Shown here: in pieces, positions 34,109 to 42,651 of the stretch
Numbering within the stretch: position 1 is the stretch's first letter
Layout: each line of letters starts with the position of its first letter
Source of the DNA: Bacteroidia bacterium
GTDB taxonomy: Bacteria; Bacteroidota; Bacteroidia; 2-12-FULL-35-15
Length of the DNA stretch: 53,271 nt
NCBI GenBank assembly: GCA_020051175.1
Contig: JAGVJJ010000001.1
Coordinates: 1-53,271, forward strand
Reading direction: 5' to 3'
Translations under genes and position numbers: made by a program
The notes under the pieces: model-generated
Databases searched by the model: none
Seen by the model: only the letters and a program-made list of their open reading frames with translations
Told to the model about the DNA's origin: nothing

Positions 34109-34756
34109 TTTTACATCTTTCCAGCGAAACGTAGTTATCATGTGTTCAATATCCTTTTCTATGAATTCCACTACAGGAGCAATAGAATCCGTATTAGGCA
34201 CAGCATTAAAGTACAAAGCCCCCCTGATAAAATGGTTCACGCTATCAGTCAGGAAAAACTGTACCGATGAAGCTGCGTTTCCTTTGATTTGGTAAATCAA
34301 TCCATATACTTTATCCGAATCCTTAGCAACAAGCTGCTCTTCTATCCCTGAAGCTTTTATCTGGTGCTTGGACGCAAGCGTATAGGTATCTTCAAGATAG
34401 GACTGAATATTGTTGTTAACCGGCTTGTAGCTCAGGTGTAAAGTACCCTGAAACTTCGGGAAATTGAGGTTTATCCAGCAAGGTTCCGCACGCGCATTCC
34501 TGTCGGGTTCCACATTGGAATATGCCGGTATCTCAAAAGTAAAAGGACAAGCTGAATCAAACAGGACATATTTTTTTTCAGGAAAATCAATACGATAATA
34601 TCCTCTTGGCTTAGGTGCTATTGTATCGTCATCCCCACCACAAGAAGAGAAAAGCAGACTAATGGCTGCACCTGCAGAAAGCAATAAATAACAATGTTTC
34701 ACCAACGAACCATTCAAGTGCCATTTCTGTCCCGAATTAATTTTCCACTTCTTCAT
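34067..34756 (-). CDS. gldD: Gliding motility lipoprotein GldD
   Basis: GldD is an envelope lipoprotein needed for gliding and T9SS function in Flavobacterium. The 229 residues show a lipobox (ISLLFSSC, cysteine near residue 39), then the family core with RGYYRIDFPEKKY, PCWINLNFPKFQGTLHLSY and the C-terminal IEKDIEHMITTFRWK. The start overlaps the 3' end of gldE by about 20 bases, so they are translationally coupled. Its 3' end overlaps the convergent ctaA gene. Confidence 0.93.
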   Translation of the reverse strand: MKKWKINSGQKWHLNGSLVKHCYLLLSAGAAISLLFSSCGGDDDTIAPKPRGYYRIDFPEKKYVLFDSACPFTFEIPAYSNVEPDRNARAEPCWINLNFPKFQGTLHLSYKPVNNNIQSYLEDTYTLASKHQIKASGIEEQLVAKDSDKVYGLIYQIKGNAASSVQFFLTDSVNHFIRGALYFNAVPNTDSIAPVVEFIEKDIEHMITTFRWKDVKLSGNLPKAVHKKQ

Positions 34757-36095
34757 CCCTCAGAATAGTTATTTTAACACGTTTGATTTTACGGTTATCA
34801 GCAGATTCAATTGTAAAAACAAGGTTCTTAAATTTTATCTTTTCATTCTTGGTTGGAATGCGGCCTTCCACTTCAATAATCAGTCCGGCCAGTGTATCTG
34901 CTTCATCCCGTGCATCTTCAAACTCATCGCTGTCCACTTCAATGATTCGGAACACATCGTTAAGATGGGCCTTGCCTTCAAATACAAAATTATCGTTATC
35001 CAGTTTTGAGTAAGTTAAATCGTCATCATCAAATTCATCGTTTATTTCGCCAACAATTTCTTCAATGACATCTTCCAGTGTAACAATACCTGAAGTACCG
35101 CCATATTCATCCACCACCACTGCCAGGTGTATTTTTTTATGCTGAAACTCACGCAGCAAATCATCAATTTTTTTGTTTTCCGGAACATAAAAAGGCGGGC
35201 GTAATATACTTTGCCAGTTAAAATCATCACCATTGTTCAAGTACTGCAATAAATCCTTGGTATACAGCACCCCGGCAATATTGTCCAGAGTATCTTTATA
35301 GATAGGCAAACGTGAAAACCCCGAATTGGTAATATTCTGAAGCAGTTTTTTATAGCTGGTATTGTATTCAAAAGCCGCTACATCCATTCTTGATTTCATA
35401 ACCTGCTTCACATCCGTATTCCCGAACTTTACAATACCCTGCAATATTTTATGGTCTTCTTCAGGAATATCCTCATCATTTGTAAGCTCCAAAGCCTGCG
35501 AAAGTTCATCAACAGATATATTGTGCGACTGCGGCTTAATAACTTTATCGAGCAAAGAGGTTGAAAATATTAAAAAAGAGCTGATTGGATAAAAAAGGCG
35601 TTGAAGGATTTTTACAAAATTAACCAGTGTGCGTGTTGCGCTCAGCGAGTTTTGTGTAGCGTAGATTTTTGGGGTAACCTCTCCTACCAGCAAAATAAGA
35701 AAAGTAATCAGCACCACCTGTATAATAAAGCCAAGTAAAGGGCTTTCGGAAAAGTTAAGCAAGCCGTCTTCACCAAAAATAAATGTAGAGTTTAGAATAA
35801 CGATGGCAATACTTAAAAAGTTAACACTTATTAAAAGCGTTGCCAGCAGTCGTTTTGGACCATTGATGAGCTCAAGGATTTTTTCATCTGTAGTATTTCC
35901 GGAGGACTTCAACTCCTCCATTTCTGTAGGCGAAAGTGAGAAAAAAGCCGATTCGGCAGCAGATACAAAGGCAATAAGTATAAGTAATACCAGAATTGCA
36001 ATGATTGCAAATAAAATGCTTACAGAAAATGTATTTACAACAAAGCCCAAAGGCTCTGGAATGCTTATTAAAAAGGTACTATGACTGGGGTCCAA
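34737..36095 (-). CDS. gldE: Gliding motility-associated protein GldE (CNNM/CorC family)
   Basis: This 452-residue membrane protein has a DUF21/CNNM transmembrane domain (about 20-210). Two CBS domains follow (about 225-345; VMKSRMDVAAFEYN and FQHKKIHLAVVVDEYGGTSG), then a CorC/HlyC C-terminal domain (about 360-445). CNNM proteins handle divalent cations such as magnesium; in Flavobacterium overproduced GldE compensates for partially functional GldD. It lies in the conserved order ssb-gldE-gldD on the minus strand. Confidence 0.93.
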   Translation of the reverse strand: MDPSHSTFLISIPEPLGFVVNTFSVSILFAIIAILVLLILIAFVSAAESAFFSLSPTEMEELKSSGNTTDEKILELINGPKRLLATLLISVNFLSIAIVILNSTFIFGEDGLLNFSESPLLGFIIQVVLITFLILLVGEVTPKIYATQNSLSATRTLVNFVKILQRLFYPISSFLIFSTSLLDKVIKPQSHNISVDELSQALELTNDEDIPEEDHKILQGIVKFGNTDVKQVMKSRMDVAAFEYNTSYKKLLQNITNSGFSRLPIYKDTLDNIAGVLYTKDLLQYLNNGDDFNWQSILRPPFYVPENKKIDDLLREFQHKKIHLAVVVDEYGGTSGIVTLEDVIEEIVGEINDEFDDDDLTYSKLDNDNFVFEGKAHLNDVFRIIEVDSDEFEDARDEADTLAGLIIEVEGRIPTKNEKIKFKNLVFTIESADNRKIKRVKITILRDEEVEN

Positions 36096-36156
36096 CTGTT
36101 AGAGTTTAAAATTAAAATATGCGATGACATACATTCATCCCATATTGCAGACTAAT

Positions 36157-36558
36157 TTAAAAAGGCAAATCGTCACCGGTTTTTCCTATTCCGGCACTTG
36201 TATCTTCATGCCCTGAAGCACTATTTTCCTTTTTGCTTAAAATAGTAAATGTATCAGCAACAATTTCAGTTGTGTACCGCTTATTCCCTTCTTTATCATC
36301 CCATGAGCGCGTGCGCAGTTTGCCTTCCAGGTATATGGTAGTCCCTTTTTTAAGGTACTTTTCAGCCACATCAGCCAACCCTCTCCACACCACAATGTTG
36401 TGCCACTCGGTTTGCTCAACGCGCTGCCCGCTTTTATCCTTATAGGATTCAGAAGTAGCTAAAGGAAAATTTGCAACGGAAGCACCACCTTCAAGATGAC
36501 GAACTTCAGGATCTTTGCCCAGATTACCAACTAAAATAACTTTATTAACGCCTGCCAT
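36157..36558 (-). CDS. ssb: Single-stranded DNA-binding protein
   Basis: SSB coats single-stranded DNA during replication and repair. The 133 residues contain the OB fold (about 1-105) with [17 protein letters not shown] and the aromatic DNA-binding residue context [18 protein letters not shown] short acidic tail ends in KTGDDLPF, the tip that recruits partner proteins. It is the first gene of the ssb-gldE-gldD unit. The tail is short compared with E. coli SSB, as usual in this phylum. Confidence 0.97.
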   Translation of the reverse strand: MAGVNKVILVGNLGKDPEVRHLEGGASVANFPLATSESYKDKSGQRVEQTEWHNIVVWRGLADVAEKYLKKGTTIYLEGKLRTRSWDDKEGNKRYTTEIVADTFTILSKKENSASGHEDTSAGIGKTGDDLPF

Positions 36559-36740
36559 AAAAAAATCTAAGAATACGATTGAAAATTTCTATAGCAAATA
36601 TAAAAAAAGCAGCAGGATTATCCATAGCTAAGCGGATGAATGTTAATAAAAAGCATATTGTACTTACCCTACAAGGCTCAATTTCCGTTTTTCACATCAA
36701 TATTGTTAACTTTAAGCTCTTTCTTATCAAGAATCCAACT

Positions 36741-37607
36741 ATGAAAAATACTTTTATCCTGCTTTGCCTTCTTCTTACAACGGTTGCTTTTAAAAGCGAT
36801 AAACCGGCCTATAGGTTGTATACCTCTGATGGCACACGAAGCGATTATACGGAGCTATTGAAAAAAGCACAGGATGCAGATATTATACTGTTTGGTGAGC
36901 TGCATGATAACCCTATATGCCACTGGCTGCAGCTGGAATTAACCAGGGATTTGCTTGAAACGCGAAAAGACAAACTTGTACTTGGTGCTGAAATGTTTGA
37001 AGCAGATGACCAGATAGCCCTGAATGAATACCTTGCCGGTAAGCTTTCCGAAAAAACCTTTAAGGATGAAGTAAAGCTATGGAGTAACTACAAAACCGAT
37101 TACAAACCGCTTATTGAAACTGCAAAAACCAATAAATTGCGGTTTATAGCAACGAATATCCCTCGAAGGTATGCCAACCTTGTATACAATAAAGGCATTG
37201 AAAAACTTGATAGCATAGAAACTGAAGCCAAAAAGTGGATATGCCCTCTACCCATGAAGTATAATGGTAACCTGAGGTGCTACAAAGAAATTTTCGAATC
37301 GGCCGGAGGGCATGGCGGGGAAAACCTACCCAAGTCACAGGCAATAAAAGATGCTACAATGGCACATTTTATTTTAAAAAACTGGAGCAAAGGACAGCTA
37401 TTTATACATTACAATGGTACTTATCACAGCAATTATCACGAAGGGATTGAATGGTACCTGAAGCAGCAAAATCAGAATTTGAAGGTACTTACCATCAGCT
37501 CGGTTGAGCAGGAGGGTATAGATACACTTTCAACAGACGCAAAAGGCTTAGGAGATTTTATTATTTGTACACCGGGATATTTTGAGCAAAGCTTCAAAAG
37601 TGACTGA
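36741..37607 (+). pseudogene. ChaN-like haem-binding protein, 3' end replaced by inversion
   Basis: This 288-residue protein of the ChaN/TIKI fold has a signal peptide (about 1-18), the motif DIILFGELHDNPICHW (near 45-60) and LVLGAEMFEADDQIALNEYL. E. coli-type ChaN proteins bind haem and may act in iron uptake. Family members from this phylum usually end in a short motif like MTKT plus one residue. Here, after FIICTP, the sequence continues GYFEQSFKSD, which is foreign. The expected ending S-M-T-K-T-Q-stop is found on the minus strand at 41230-41247, at the other end of the inverted segment. Only about ten residues are affected, so the product may still be partly functional. Start 36741 begins the signal peptide. 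Confidence 0.85.
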
Positions 37608-37914
37608 TATATTGGAGATAGAGCAAAACCTTGGACATATACGTGAGGAAATTGAAGCGAAAGAAGGTGAATTAAAATTACTTTCGGACCAGGTGGATTA
37701 CAGTACTATTAACCTTACTTTTCAGCAGGATTTTGAGTATACTCCAACCGATAAGCCCGGTTTTGGCGGGCGTTTGGGTAATGCCTTCGTAAACGGATGG
37801 CATGGCTTTTTGTCGTTTCTTATTGGAGTTGCTTATGCATGGCCATTATGGCTGATGTTAGGCCTTGGAGGGTACTTCTTTGTAAAATGGTTGAAGCGTA
37901 AGTTAAAACGCTAG
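37576..37914 (+). pseudogene. C-terminal fragment of a DUF4349 lipoprotein
   Basis: The frame reads SKASKVTDILEIEQNLGHIR, then EEIEAKEGELKLLSDQVDYS and a beta strand. A membrane helix follows (about YAWPLWLMLGLGGYFFVKWL), and the tail is basic. This is exactly the second half of the DUF4349 domain plus its transmembrane anchor, with no signal peptide or first half. The missing first half is on the opposite strand at 41251-41794. Joining the two at GG restores one protein of about 290 residues. A TTG at 37582 could start a truncated product, but that is unlikely to be functional. Confidence 0.88.
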
Positions 37915-37932
37915 CCTTTGTATGAATTTATT

Positions 37933-39291
37933 CTAGGCGGTTTTAGCCAGATCTGCGTATTCATTTTTAATCTTGTCGAACTCAGAAATAATTTGTTCGC
38001 GCTCATTAATAAGGTTGGAAATGAATACGCTTTTTTTGTAAAAAAGCATGAGCAGCATCCATTTAGTGCGGATTTTATGTATGGTGTGGTAATACCAGTA
38101 AGCGAAAAAGCCGCTTAAAGGCAGACTGAAGCCGTAGGCAACAGTTAACCAGGCTATATGCGTGAATTTCCATACTAAAACAATCTGCACAGAATAAAAC
38201 AATGAAAAGCTGAAAATGCCACCCACCATGCCAATTGCTCCAACAAATTCTATGGAGGATGTCATTTTCCTTGCAATGCGGCCTGGTATTTCAAAGGGCA
38301 GAAAATTGTTTAACACTCCATACACATAAATCGGGAAACCAAGAACAATGATAAGCAAGGCCTGCAGGTTGCTCCGTACAAAGGAATTGCTTTTCTGGTT
38401 TCTGGCCAAATCTGTATCTGTTAATCCCAGGCGGTTGAGGTTGTTTAAATATTCATTTATGCGGATGTGCATCAGCTCAACACGCTCCGGGTAGTTTTGC
38501 TGGTAAAAGTATACTGCATCCACAATCCCTTTTGTAAGGGCAAAATCAGCATCCTTATCCTTCTTGCTGATACCACGCTCCCTGGAGAGTTTGTACTTGT
38601 ATATCAGCTCAATATTTTTTACCAGTTCATCTGTTTTATCATCTTCAATAGCAATGATAAGTTTTTCCAGCTTCTGGCGTATTTGCTCCGTAAGGCTTTC
38701 CACGGCAACATATTCATCTGTTTTATAACTTTCCTTGTAATCAGCTGTACTTATTGGAGCATCAATGTTAATGAACAGGTCGCGGTTAAACTTGTGTGGA
38801 TTGGCATAGTTTAGACCAATGGTGACAATATTCACTCCAAGCCTGAAATCGTTTTGAGCTTCTGCACCAAGTGATATACGGGCAGCACCTGTTTTAACGG
38901 GCCTTAGTTTACGTTCCGTGATGCTGGTTCCTTCCGGAAATATCAGGAGAACTCCCCCTTTTTCAAGGTGTTCAAAACATTTGGCAAATGTTTCTTTGTT
39001 TTTGTCCATCAATGAAGGATCGTCTTTCTGCCGGTAAACAGGGATAATATTGAATTTTGGCAATAACCATCTTGAAAACGAATTGTTAAACAGGGAGCCT
39101 TTTGCAAGAAAATATACTTCGCGATCCAGCATGGTAGCCACTACAATCGGGTCCATAAATGTACTGGGGTGGTTTACCAATACCATTAAGGGCCCTTTTG
39201 ATGGAATCAGCTCTTTGTTGCGTACAGTTATTGAACGAAAGAAAATACGCACAGTAACCTGCATGACTATTTTAAGGAAGGCGTATAACAT
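37933..39291 (-). CDS. PlsC-type acyltransferase with C-terminal membrane region
   Basis: This 452-residue protein has an N-terminal LPLAT domain (about 20-230) with the HX4D motif NHPSTFMDP and the substrate motif FPEGTSITERK. The C-terminal half (about 300-452) contains several hydrophobic helices, as in the long acyltransferases of Bacteroidota. It probably acylates a glycerophospholipid precursor. It lies inside the inverted segment; its stop is 18 bases from the DUF4349 fragment's stop, so it was convergent with that gene's end before and after the inversion. Confidence 0.85.
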   Translation of the reverse strand: MLYAFLKIVMQVTVRIFFRSITVRNKELIPSKGPLMVLVNHPSTFMDPIVVATMLDREVYFLAKGSLFNNSFSRWLLPKFNIIPVYRQKDDPSLMDKNKETFAKCFEHLEKGGVLLIFPEGTSITERKLRPVKTGAARISLGAEAQNDFRLGVNIVTIGLNYANPHKFNRDLFINIDAPISTADYKESYKTDEYVAVESLTEQIRQKLEKLIIAIEDDKTDELVKNIELIYKYKLSRERGISKKDKDADFALTKGIVDAVYFYQQNYPERVELMHIRINEYLNNLNRLGLTDTDLARNQKSNSFVRSNLQALLIIVLGFPIYVYGVLNNFLPFEIPGRIARKMTSSIEFVGAIGMVGGIFSFSLFYSVQIVLVWKFTHIAWLTVAYGFSLPLSGFFAYWYYHTIHKIRTKWMLLMLFYKKSVFISNLINEREQIISEFDKIKNEYADLAKTA

Positions 39292-39448
39292 TGTAAATAA
39301 AGGTTAGATTCGGGATGTAAATTAAAAAAAAATAATGAAATGACTGTTAATAGGCGGTGAATAACAAGTTGTCTGTATTAATTTTCTTATTAATGAATTA
39401 ATTGTATTTTAGCAGCCGTTAAAATTTAAAACCTAACTATTTTATAAT

Positions 39449-40702
39449 ATGCCGTATTTATTTACATCCGAATCTGTGTCTGAAGGACACCCAGACAAAG
39501 TAGCCGATCAGATTTCTGACGCTTTAATCGACAACTTTTTAGCGTTCGACTCTCAGTCGAAAGTAGCGTGTGAAACACTTGTAACAACAGGTCAGGTAGT
39601 GCTTGCAGGTGAAGTGAAGTCAAAAGCTTATCTGGATGTTCAGACCATTGCACGCGATGTGATTAAAAAAATTGGATACACAAAAAGCGAGTATATGTTT
39701 GAAGCAAACTCCTGTGGTGTATTCTCTGCTATTCACGAACAATCTGCTGATATCAACCAGGGTGTAGATAAAAAGAAAAAGGAAGAGCAAGGTGCTGGTG
39801 ACCAGGGAATGATGTTTGGTTATGCAACCAACGAAACAGAAGACTACATGCCGCTTGCTTTGGATTTGGCTCATAAAGTATTGATTGAACTTGCTGCACT
39901 GCGCAGGGAGAACAAACAAATCAAATACCTTCGTCCGGATGCAAAATCACAGGTAACTTTAGAGTATGATGATAACAATGTTCCTGTACGTATTGATGCT
40001 ATTGTAATTTCAACACAGCACGATGATTTTGATTCAGAAACAAAAATGCTTGCTAAAATCAAGAGCGATATCATTTCCATCCTGATCCCGCGTGTTAAAG
40101 CAAAATACAAGAAGTATGCCCACCTGTTTAACGATAAAATCAAATACCATATCAATCCTACTGGTAAGTTTGTAATCGGTGGTCCGCATGGTGATACAGG
40201 CTTAACTGGCCGTAAAATCATCGTAGATACGTATGGTGGTAAAGGGGCTCACGGTGGTGGGGCATTCTCTGGTAAAGACCCTTCTAAAGTGGATCGTTCT
40301 GCTGCTTATGCAACACGCCACATTGCTAAAAACCTTGTTGCTGCCGGTGTTTGCTCTGAAGTTCTTGTGCAGGTATCTTATGCAATTGGTGTAGCTAAGC
40401 CAATGGGTGTATATATCAACACTTATGGTACTGCAAAAGTGAAAATGAATGATGGCGAAATAGCAAGAATCGTTGAAGGCATTTTTGATATGCGTCCATA
40501 CTTTATTGAGCAACGTTTAAAATTGCGTAACCCAATCTATAGCGAAACTGCTGCTTACGGGCACATGGGGCGTAAATCAGAGTTTGTAAACAAAGTATTC
40601 ACATCACCTGAAGGCAAACAAAAAAGCGTAAAAGTGGAATTGTTTACCTGGGAAAAGCTGGACTATGTTGCTAAAGTGAAGGCTGCGTTTAAATTGAAAT
40701 AA
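39449..40702 (+). CDS. metK: S-adenosylmethionine synthetase
   Basis: MetK makes S-adenosylmethionine from methionine and ATP. The 417-residue protein shows [20 protein letters not shown] at the N-terminus, the [12 protein letters not shown] hexapeptide region, and [20 protein letters not shown] with the P-loop-like [19 protein letters not shown]. It is slightly longer than the E. coli enzyme. It lies inside the inverted segment, with its own AT-rich promoter region (about 157 bases) and terminator, so expression should survive the rearrangement. I saw no recognisable SAM riboswitch upstream. Confidence 0.98.
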   Translation: MPYLFTSESVSEGHPDKVADQISDALIDNFLAFDSQSKVACETLVTTGQVVLAGEVKSKAYLDVQTIARDVIKKIGYTKSEYMFEANSCGVFSAIHEQSADINQGVDKKKKEEQGAGDQGMMFGYATNETEDYMPLALDLAHKVLIELAALRRENKQIKYLRPDAKSQVTLEYDDNNVPVRIDAIVISTQHDDFDSETKMLAKIKSDIISILIPRVKAKYKKYAHLFNDKIKYHINPTGKFVIGGPHGDTGLTGRKIIVDTYGGKGAHGGGAFSGKDPSKVDRSAAYATRHIAKNLVAAGVCSEVLVQVSYAIGVAKPMGVYINTYGTAKVKMNDGEIARIVEGIFDMRPYFIEQRLKLRNPIYSETAAYGHMGRKSEFVNKVFTSPEGKQKSVKVELFTWEKLDYVAKVKAAFKLK

Positions 40703-40722
40703 TAGTTACTAAATAAATTGTG

Positions 40723-40761
40723 AAAAGGCCCGTTCTTAGTAAAATAAGGACGGGTCTTTTT
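40723..40761 (+). terminator. metK terminator
   Basis: AAAAGGCCCGTTCTTA and TAAGGACGGGTCTTTT form a 16-bp stem with a small loop, followed by T residues. It starts 20 bases after the metK stop. Confidence 0.88.
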
Positions 40762-40794
40762 ATTTGTTGTCCTATTTGTCATAGTATTGCTGTA

Positions 40795-41223
40795 ATGAGA
40801 AATCCACCTATTGTTATTATCTTTTGTTTCTGTTTGTTTTGTAACTCTGCTGTACTTGCCCAAAGCTATTCTGGAGGGATGTTTACTTTTTGCAGGCAAA
40901 CAACTGAAACGCTTGAACTGGCAGAGCTTAAGAAGTGTCCCGCTCTCATTTCAAAGAACAAGAAGCTGGAAGTACAATCCTATACGATTGCCATTTTTTG
41001 TCCGGTTACAGAAGATATACAAGACAGCTTAAAGGATATATTTACAGATATTACAGGAATATATCTTGAATATGAAATAAAGGGCAGTGAATTAACGCAG
41101 GAAGTTTTTGATTATCTCGATAAGCACCATAATATGCATCTTCAAATAACCATTGACGATATTGTGGCCATCGATAAAGGAAAAGAAGGCCGGTACGAAG
41201 GCTTTGTCTTCTACCTGCATTAG
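40795..41223 (+). CDS. Hypothetical secreted protein
   Basis: This 142-residue protein has a signal peptide (about 1-23, IVIIFCFCLFCNSAVLAQ). The mature part has two cysteines (CRQTTETLELAELKKC) and a mixed alpha/beta pattern. I recognise no family. It ends just inside the right edge of the inverted segment, so it is intact. The extended minus-strand reading frame of the broken DUF4349 gene runs antisense through its last 170 bases, which is a by-product of the inversion. Confidence 0.7.
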   Translation: MRNPPIVIIFCFCLFCNSAVLAQSYSGGMFTFCRQTTETLELAELKKCPALISKNKKLEVQSYTIAIFCPVTEDIQDSLKDIFTDITGIYLEYEIKGSELTQEVFDYLDKHHNMHLQITIDDIVAIDKGKEGRYEGFVFYLH

Positions 41224-41250
41224 CCGCTATTGTGTTTTTGTCATTGATTC

Positions 41251-41794
41251 CCAGATAACGCTTTTCTATTTCCCTTTTCGATTTTAAGCGCGATTGGATA
41301 TCAATGTACTGCGCTGTAACATCCTCCGCGGTAATACTTTTGGAATTAACATGACTGGCAATACCCAGCAATTGACTTACCATTGCATCAAATTCTTTAT
41401 TCTGCACCCTTATAATCATCGTATTGGAAATGCTATAAACAGAGTTTTGTTCATTCTCACTTCCTATGTAGGCCTTCCCCGAGGCTACAATCCTTTCAAT
41501 TGATGCACGTGCTTTTTTATAATCCTCAACAGTTAGCATCAGATAGGCATTTTTACGGATTTTTTCAGCCACTTTCTGATGTTCCGCTAGTGATGTGATT
41601 TTCGATACCACACCTGCAGCAGCATTTTGTTCCACAGAACTTACTTCATCGGCAGCTATTCCTTCTGCCATGGGTGGAGGAGGGGGAGGTTCTGCGACAG
41701 TCGCTAAAGACATATCATACGATTTTTTTTCGGCATTTTTTCCACATGAGCCAAGCAGTAATGTGCCTGCCACTAAGAGATAAGATATTTTCAT
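41251..41794 (-). pseudogene. N-terminal fragment of a DUF4349 lipoprotein
   Basis: A lipoprotein signal (MKISYLLVAGTLLLGSC) is followed by a proline-rich linker (EPPPPPPMAEG). The first half of DUF4349 follows: AYLMLTVEDYKKARASIERI, NTMIIRVQNKEFDAMVSQLL and AQYIDIQSRLKSKREIEKRY. At the segment edge the domain breaks off. The frame then continues to 41051 through unrelated sequence, antisense to the hypothetical secreted gene, ending IQDIFL. The missing coiled-coil half and membrane anchor are at 37576-37914 on the plus strand. Gene loss by inversion is the simplest reading. Confidence 0.88.
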
Positions 41795-41914
41795 TTTCTT
41801 GCTTTTTTTTAATTGTTAGCACCAAAACCATACTATTTCATCCCATAGATGCCAATAATTTTAAAATTCCATAAGAATTCTTACTAATTTCGTTTTATCT
41901 TAAAAATTTACCCG

Positions 41915-42343
41915 ATGAGCATCTGGTTTAAACCATATACCGCCAACGATATTCAGTTCATGTTAAAAAACAATATGTGCGAAGCAATTGGCATAGAAAT
42001 TACTGAAGTAACACCGGGTTCCGTAAAGGGGCGAATGCCGGTGGATCACCGTACAGTGCAACCTGCAGGTATACTTCATGGTGGTGCATCTGTGGCGCTT
42101 GCCGAAACACTTGGCAGTGTGGCATCCAATTTAATTGTGGATCATAGCAAGTATATATGTGTAGGCCTGGATATAAATGCTAACCATATAAGGCCTGCCA
42201 GCAGCGGATTTGTATATGCTGAAGCCACTCCCATTCATATTGGAAAAAAAACACATGTATGGAGTATTGAAATAAAAAATGAAGCCGGTAAACTTGTTTG
42301 TATCAGCAGGCTTACTATGGCAGTAGTGGAGATTGAAAAATAA
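41915..42343 (+). CDS. Hotdog-fold thioesterase (PaaI/MenI type)
   Basis: This 142-residue hotdog thioesterase has the motif [20 protein letters not shown], whose HGG(A/S) and acidic residue belong to the 4HBT active site, and [16 protein letters not shown]. Proteins of this group hydrolyse acyl-CoA thioesters such as 1,4-dihydroxy-2-naphthoyl-CoA or phenylacetyl-type CoAs; the substrate cannot be chosen here. It is followed after about 20 bases by the pterin dehydratase gene, so the two probably form a transcript with the downstream PBP4. Confidence 0.92.
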   Translation: MSIWFKPYTANDIQFMLKNNMCEAIGIEITEVTPGSVKGRMPVDHRTVQPAGILHGGASVALAETLGSVASNLIVDHSKYICVGLDINANHIRPASSGFVYAEATPIHIGKKTHVWSIEIKNEAGKLVCISRLTMAVVEIEK

Positions 42344-42362
42344 ACTCATAAACATCTTTAAT

Positions 42363-42620
42363 ATGTGGAAAGAAGAAAATAATCAGCTTAAGGGCAGCTT
42401 TCAGTTCAGTAACTTTATTGAAGCATTTGGATTTATGGCCAGGGTAGCCCTGATAGCTGAAAAAATGAATCACCATCCTAACTGGACAAACGTTTATAAC
42501 AAGGTTGATATTACCTTATCAACGCATGATAAAGGCAATGTTATAACTGAAAAGGACAGAAAACTTGCTTCTGAGATTGACAAACTTTACAGTGGTAAAA
42601 AAACGATCTTCAAGGGCTGA
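42363..42620 (+). CDS. 4a-hydroxytetrahydrobiopterin dehydratase (PCD/DCoH)
   Basis: This 85-residue enzyme of the pterin-carbinolamine dehydratase family has the catalytic signature [20 protein letters not shown] near residues 36-55. It regenerates pterin cofactor, or in bacteria may act in pterin-linked side roles. The ATG at 42363 lies about 20 bases after the thioesterase stop. The length is slightly short but the motif is complete. Confidence 0.92.
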   Translation: MWKEENNQLKGSFQFSNFIEAFGFMARVALIAEKMNHHPNWTNVYNKVDITLSTHDKGNVITEKDRKLASEIDKLYSGKKTIFKG

Positions 42621-42651
42621 TTTATATCCATCTACACAAAACAAACAGCAC

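Larger units (their letters stand above)
37576..41250. other. Inverted 3.7-kb segment
   Basis: Both ends interrupt genes. At the left junction (GGG at 37574-37576) a ChaN-like reading frame runs into the second half of DUF4349. At the right junction (CCC at 41250-41252) the first half of DUF4349, read on the minus strand, runs into the lost ChaN tail. Reversing the segment rejoins both genes in frame if one G is counted in common at each end. No long inverted repeats flank it; the shared sequence is only GGGA. Each junction has one G more than the reconstructed genes need, which fits staggered breaks and end joining. Confidence 0.85.

Noticed and set aside
37582..37914. A separate small membrane protein starting at TTG 37582
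   Set aside because: The sequence begins in the middle of the DUF4349 coiled coil without a signal or ribosome binding site; it is a gene fragment.
39292..39448. Possible SAM riboswitch before metK
   Set aside because: I looked for SAM-type motifs and conserved stems and found only AT-rich sequence; nothing supports a riboswitch.
37576..41250. Inverted segment as a phase-variation switch with a local invertase
   Set aside because: No invertase gene is adjacent and no inverted repeats longer than about four bases flank the segment. A switch remains possible but unsupported.
41051..41250. The 66-codon extension of the minus-strand DUF4349 frame as a real protein end
   Set aside because: It runs antisense through the secreted-protein gene and matches nothing of the DUF4349 domain; the genuine end is at the other side of the inversion.
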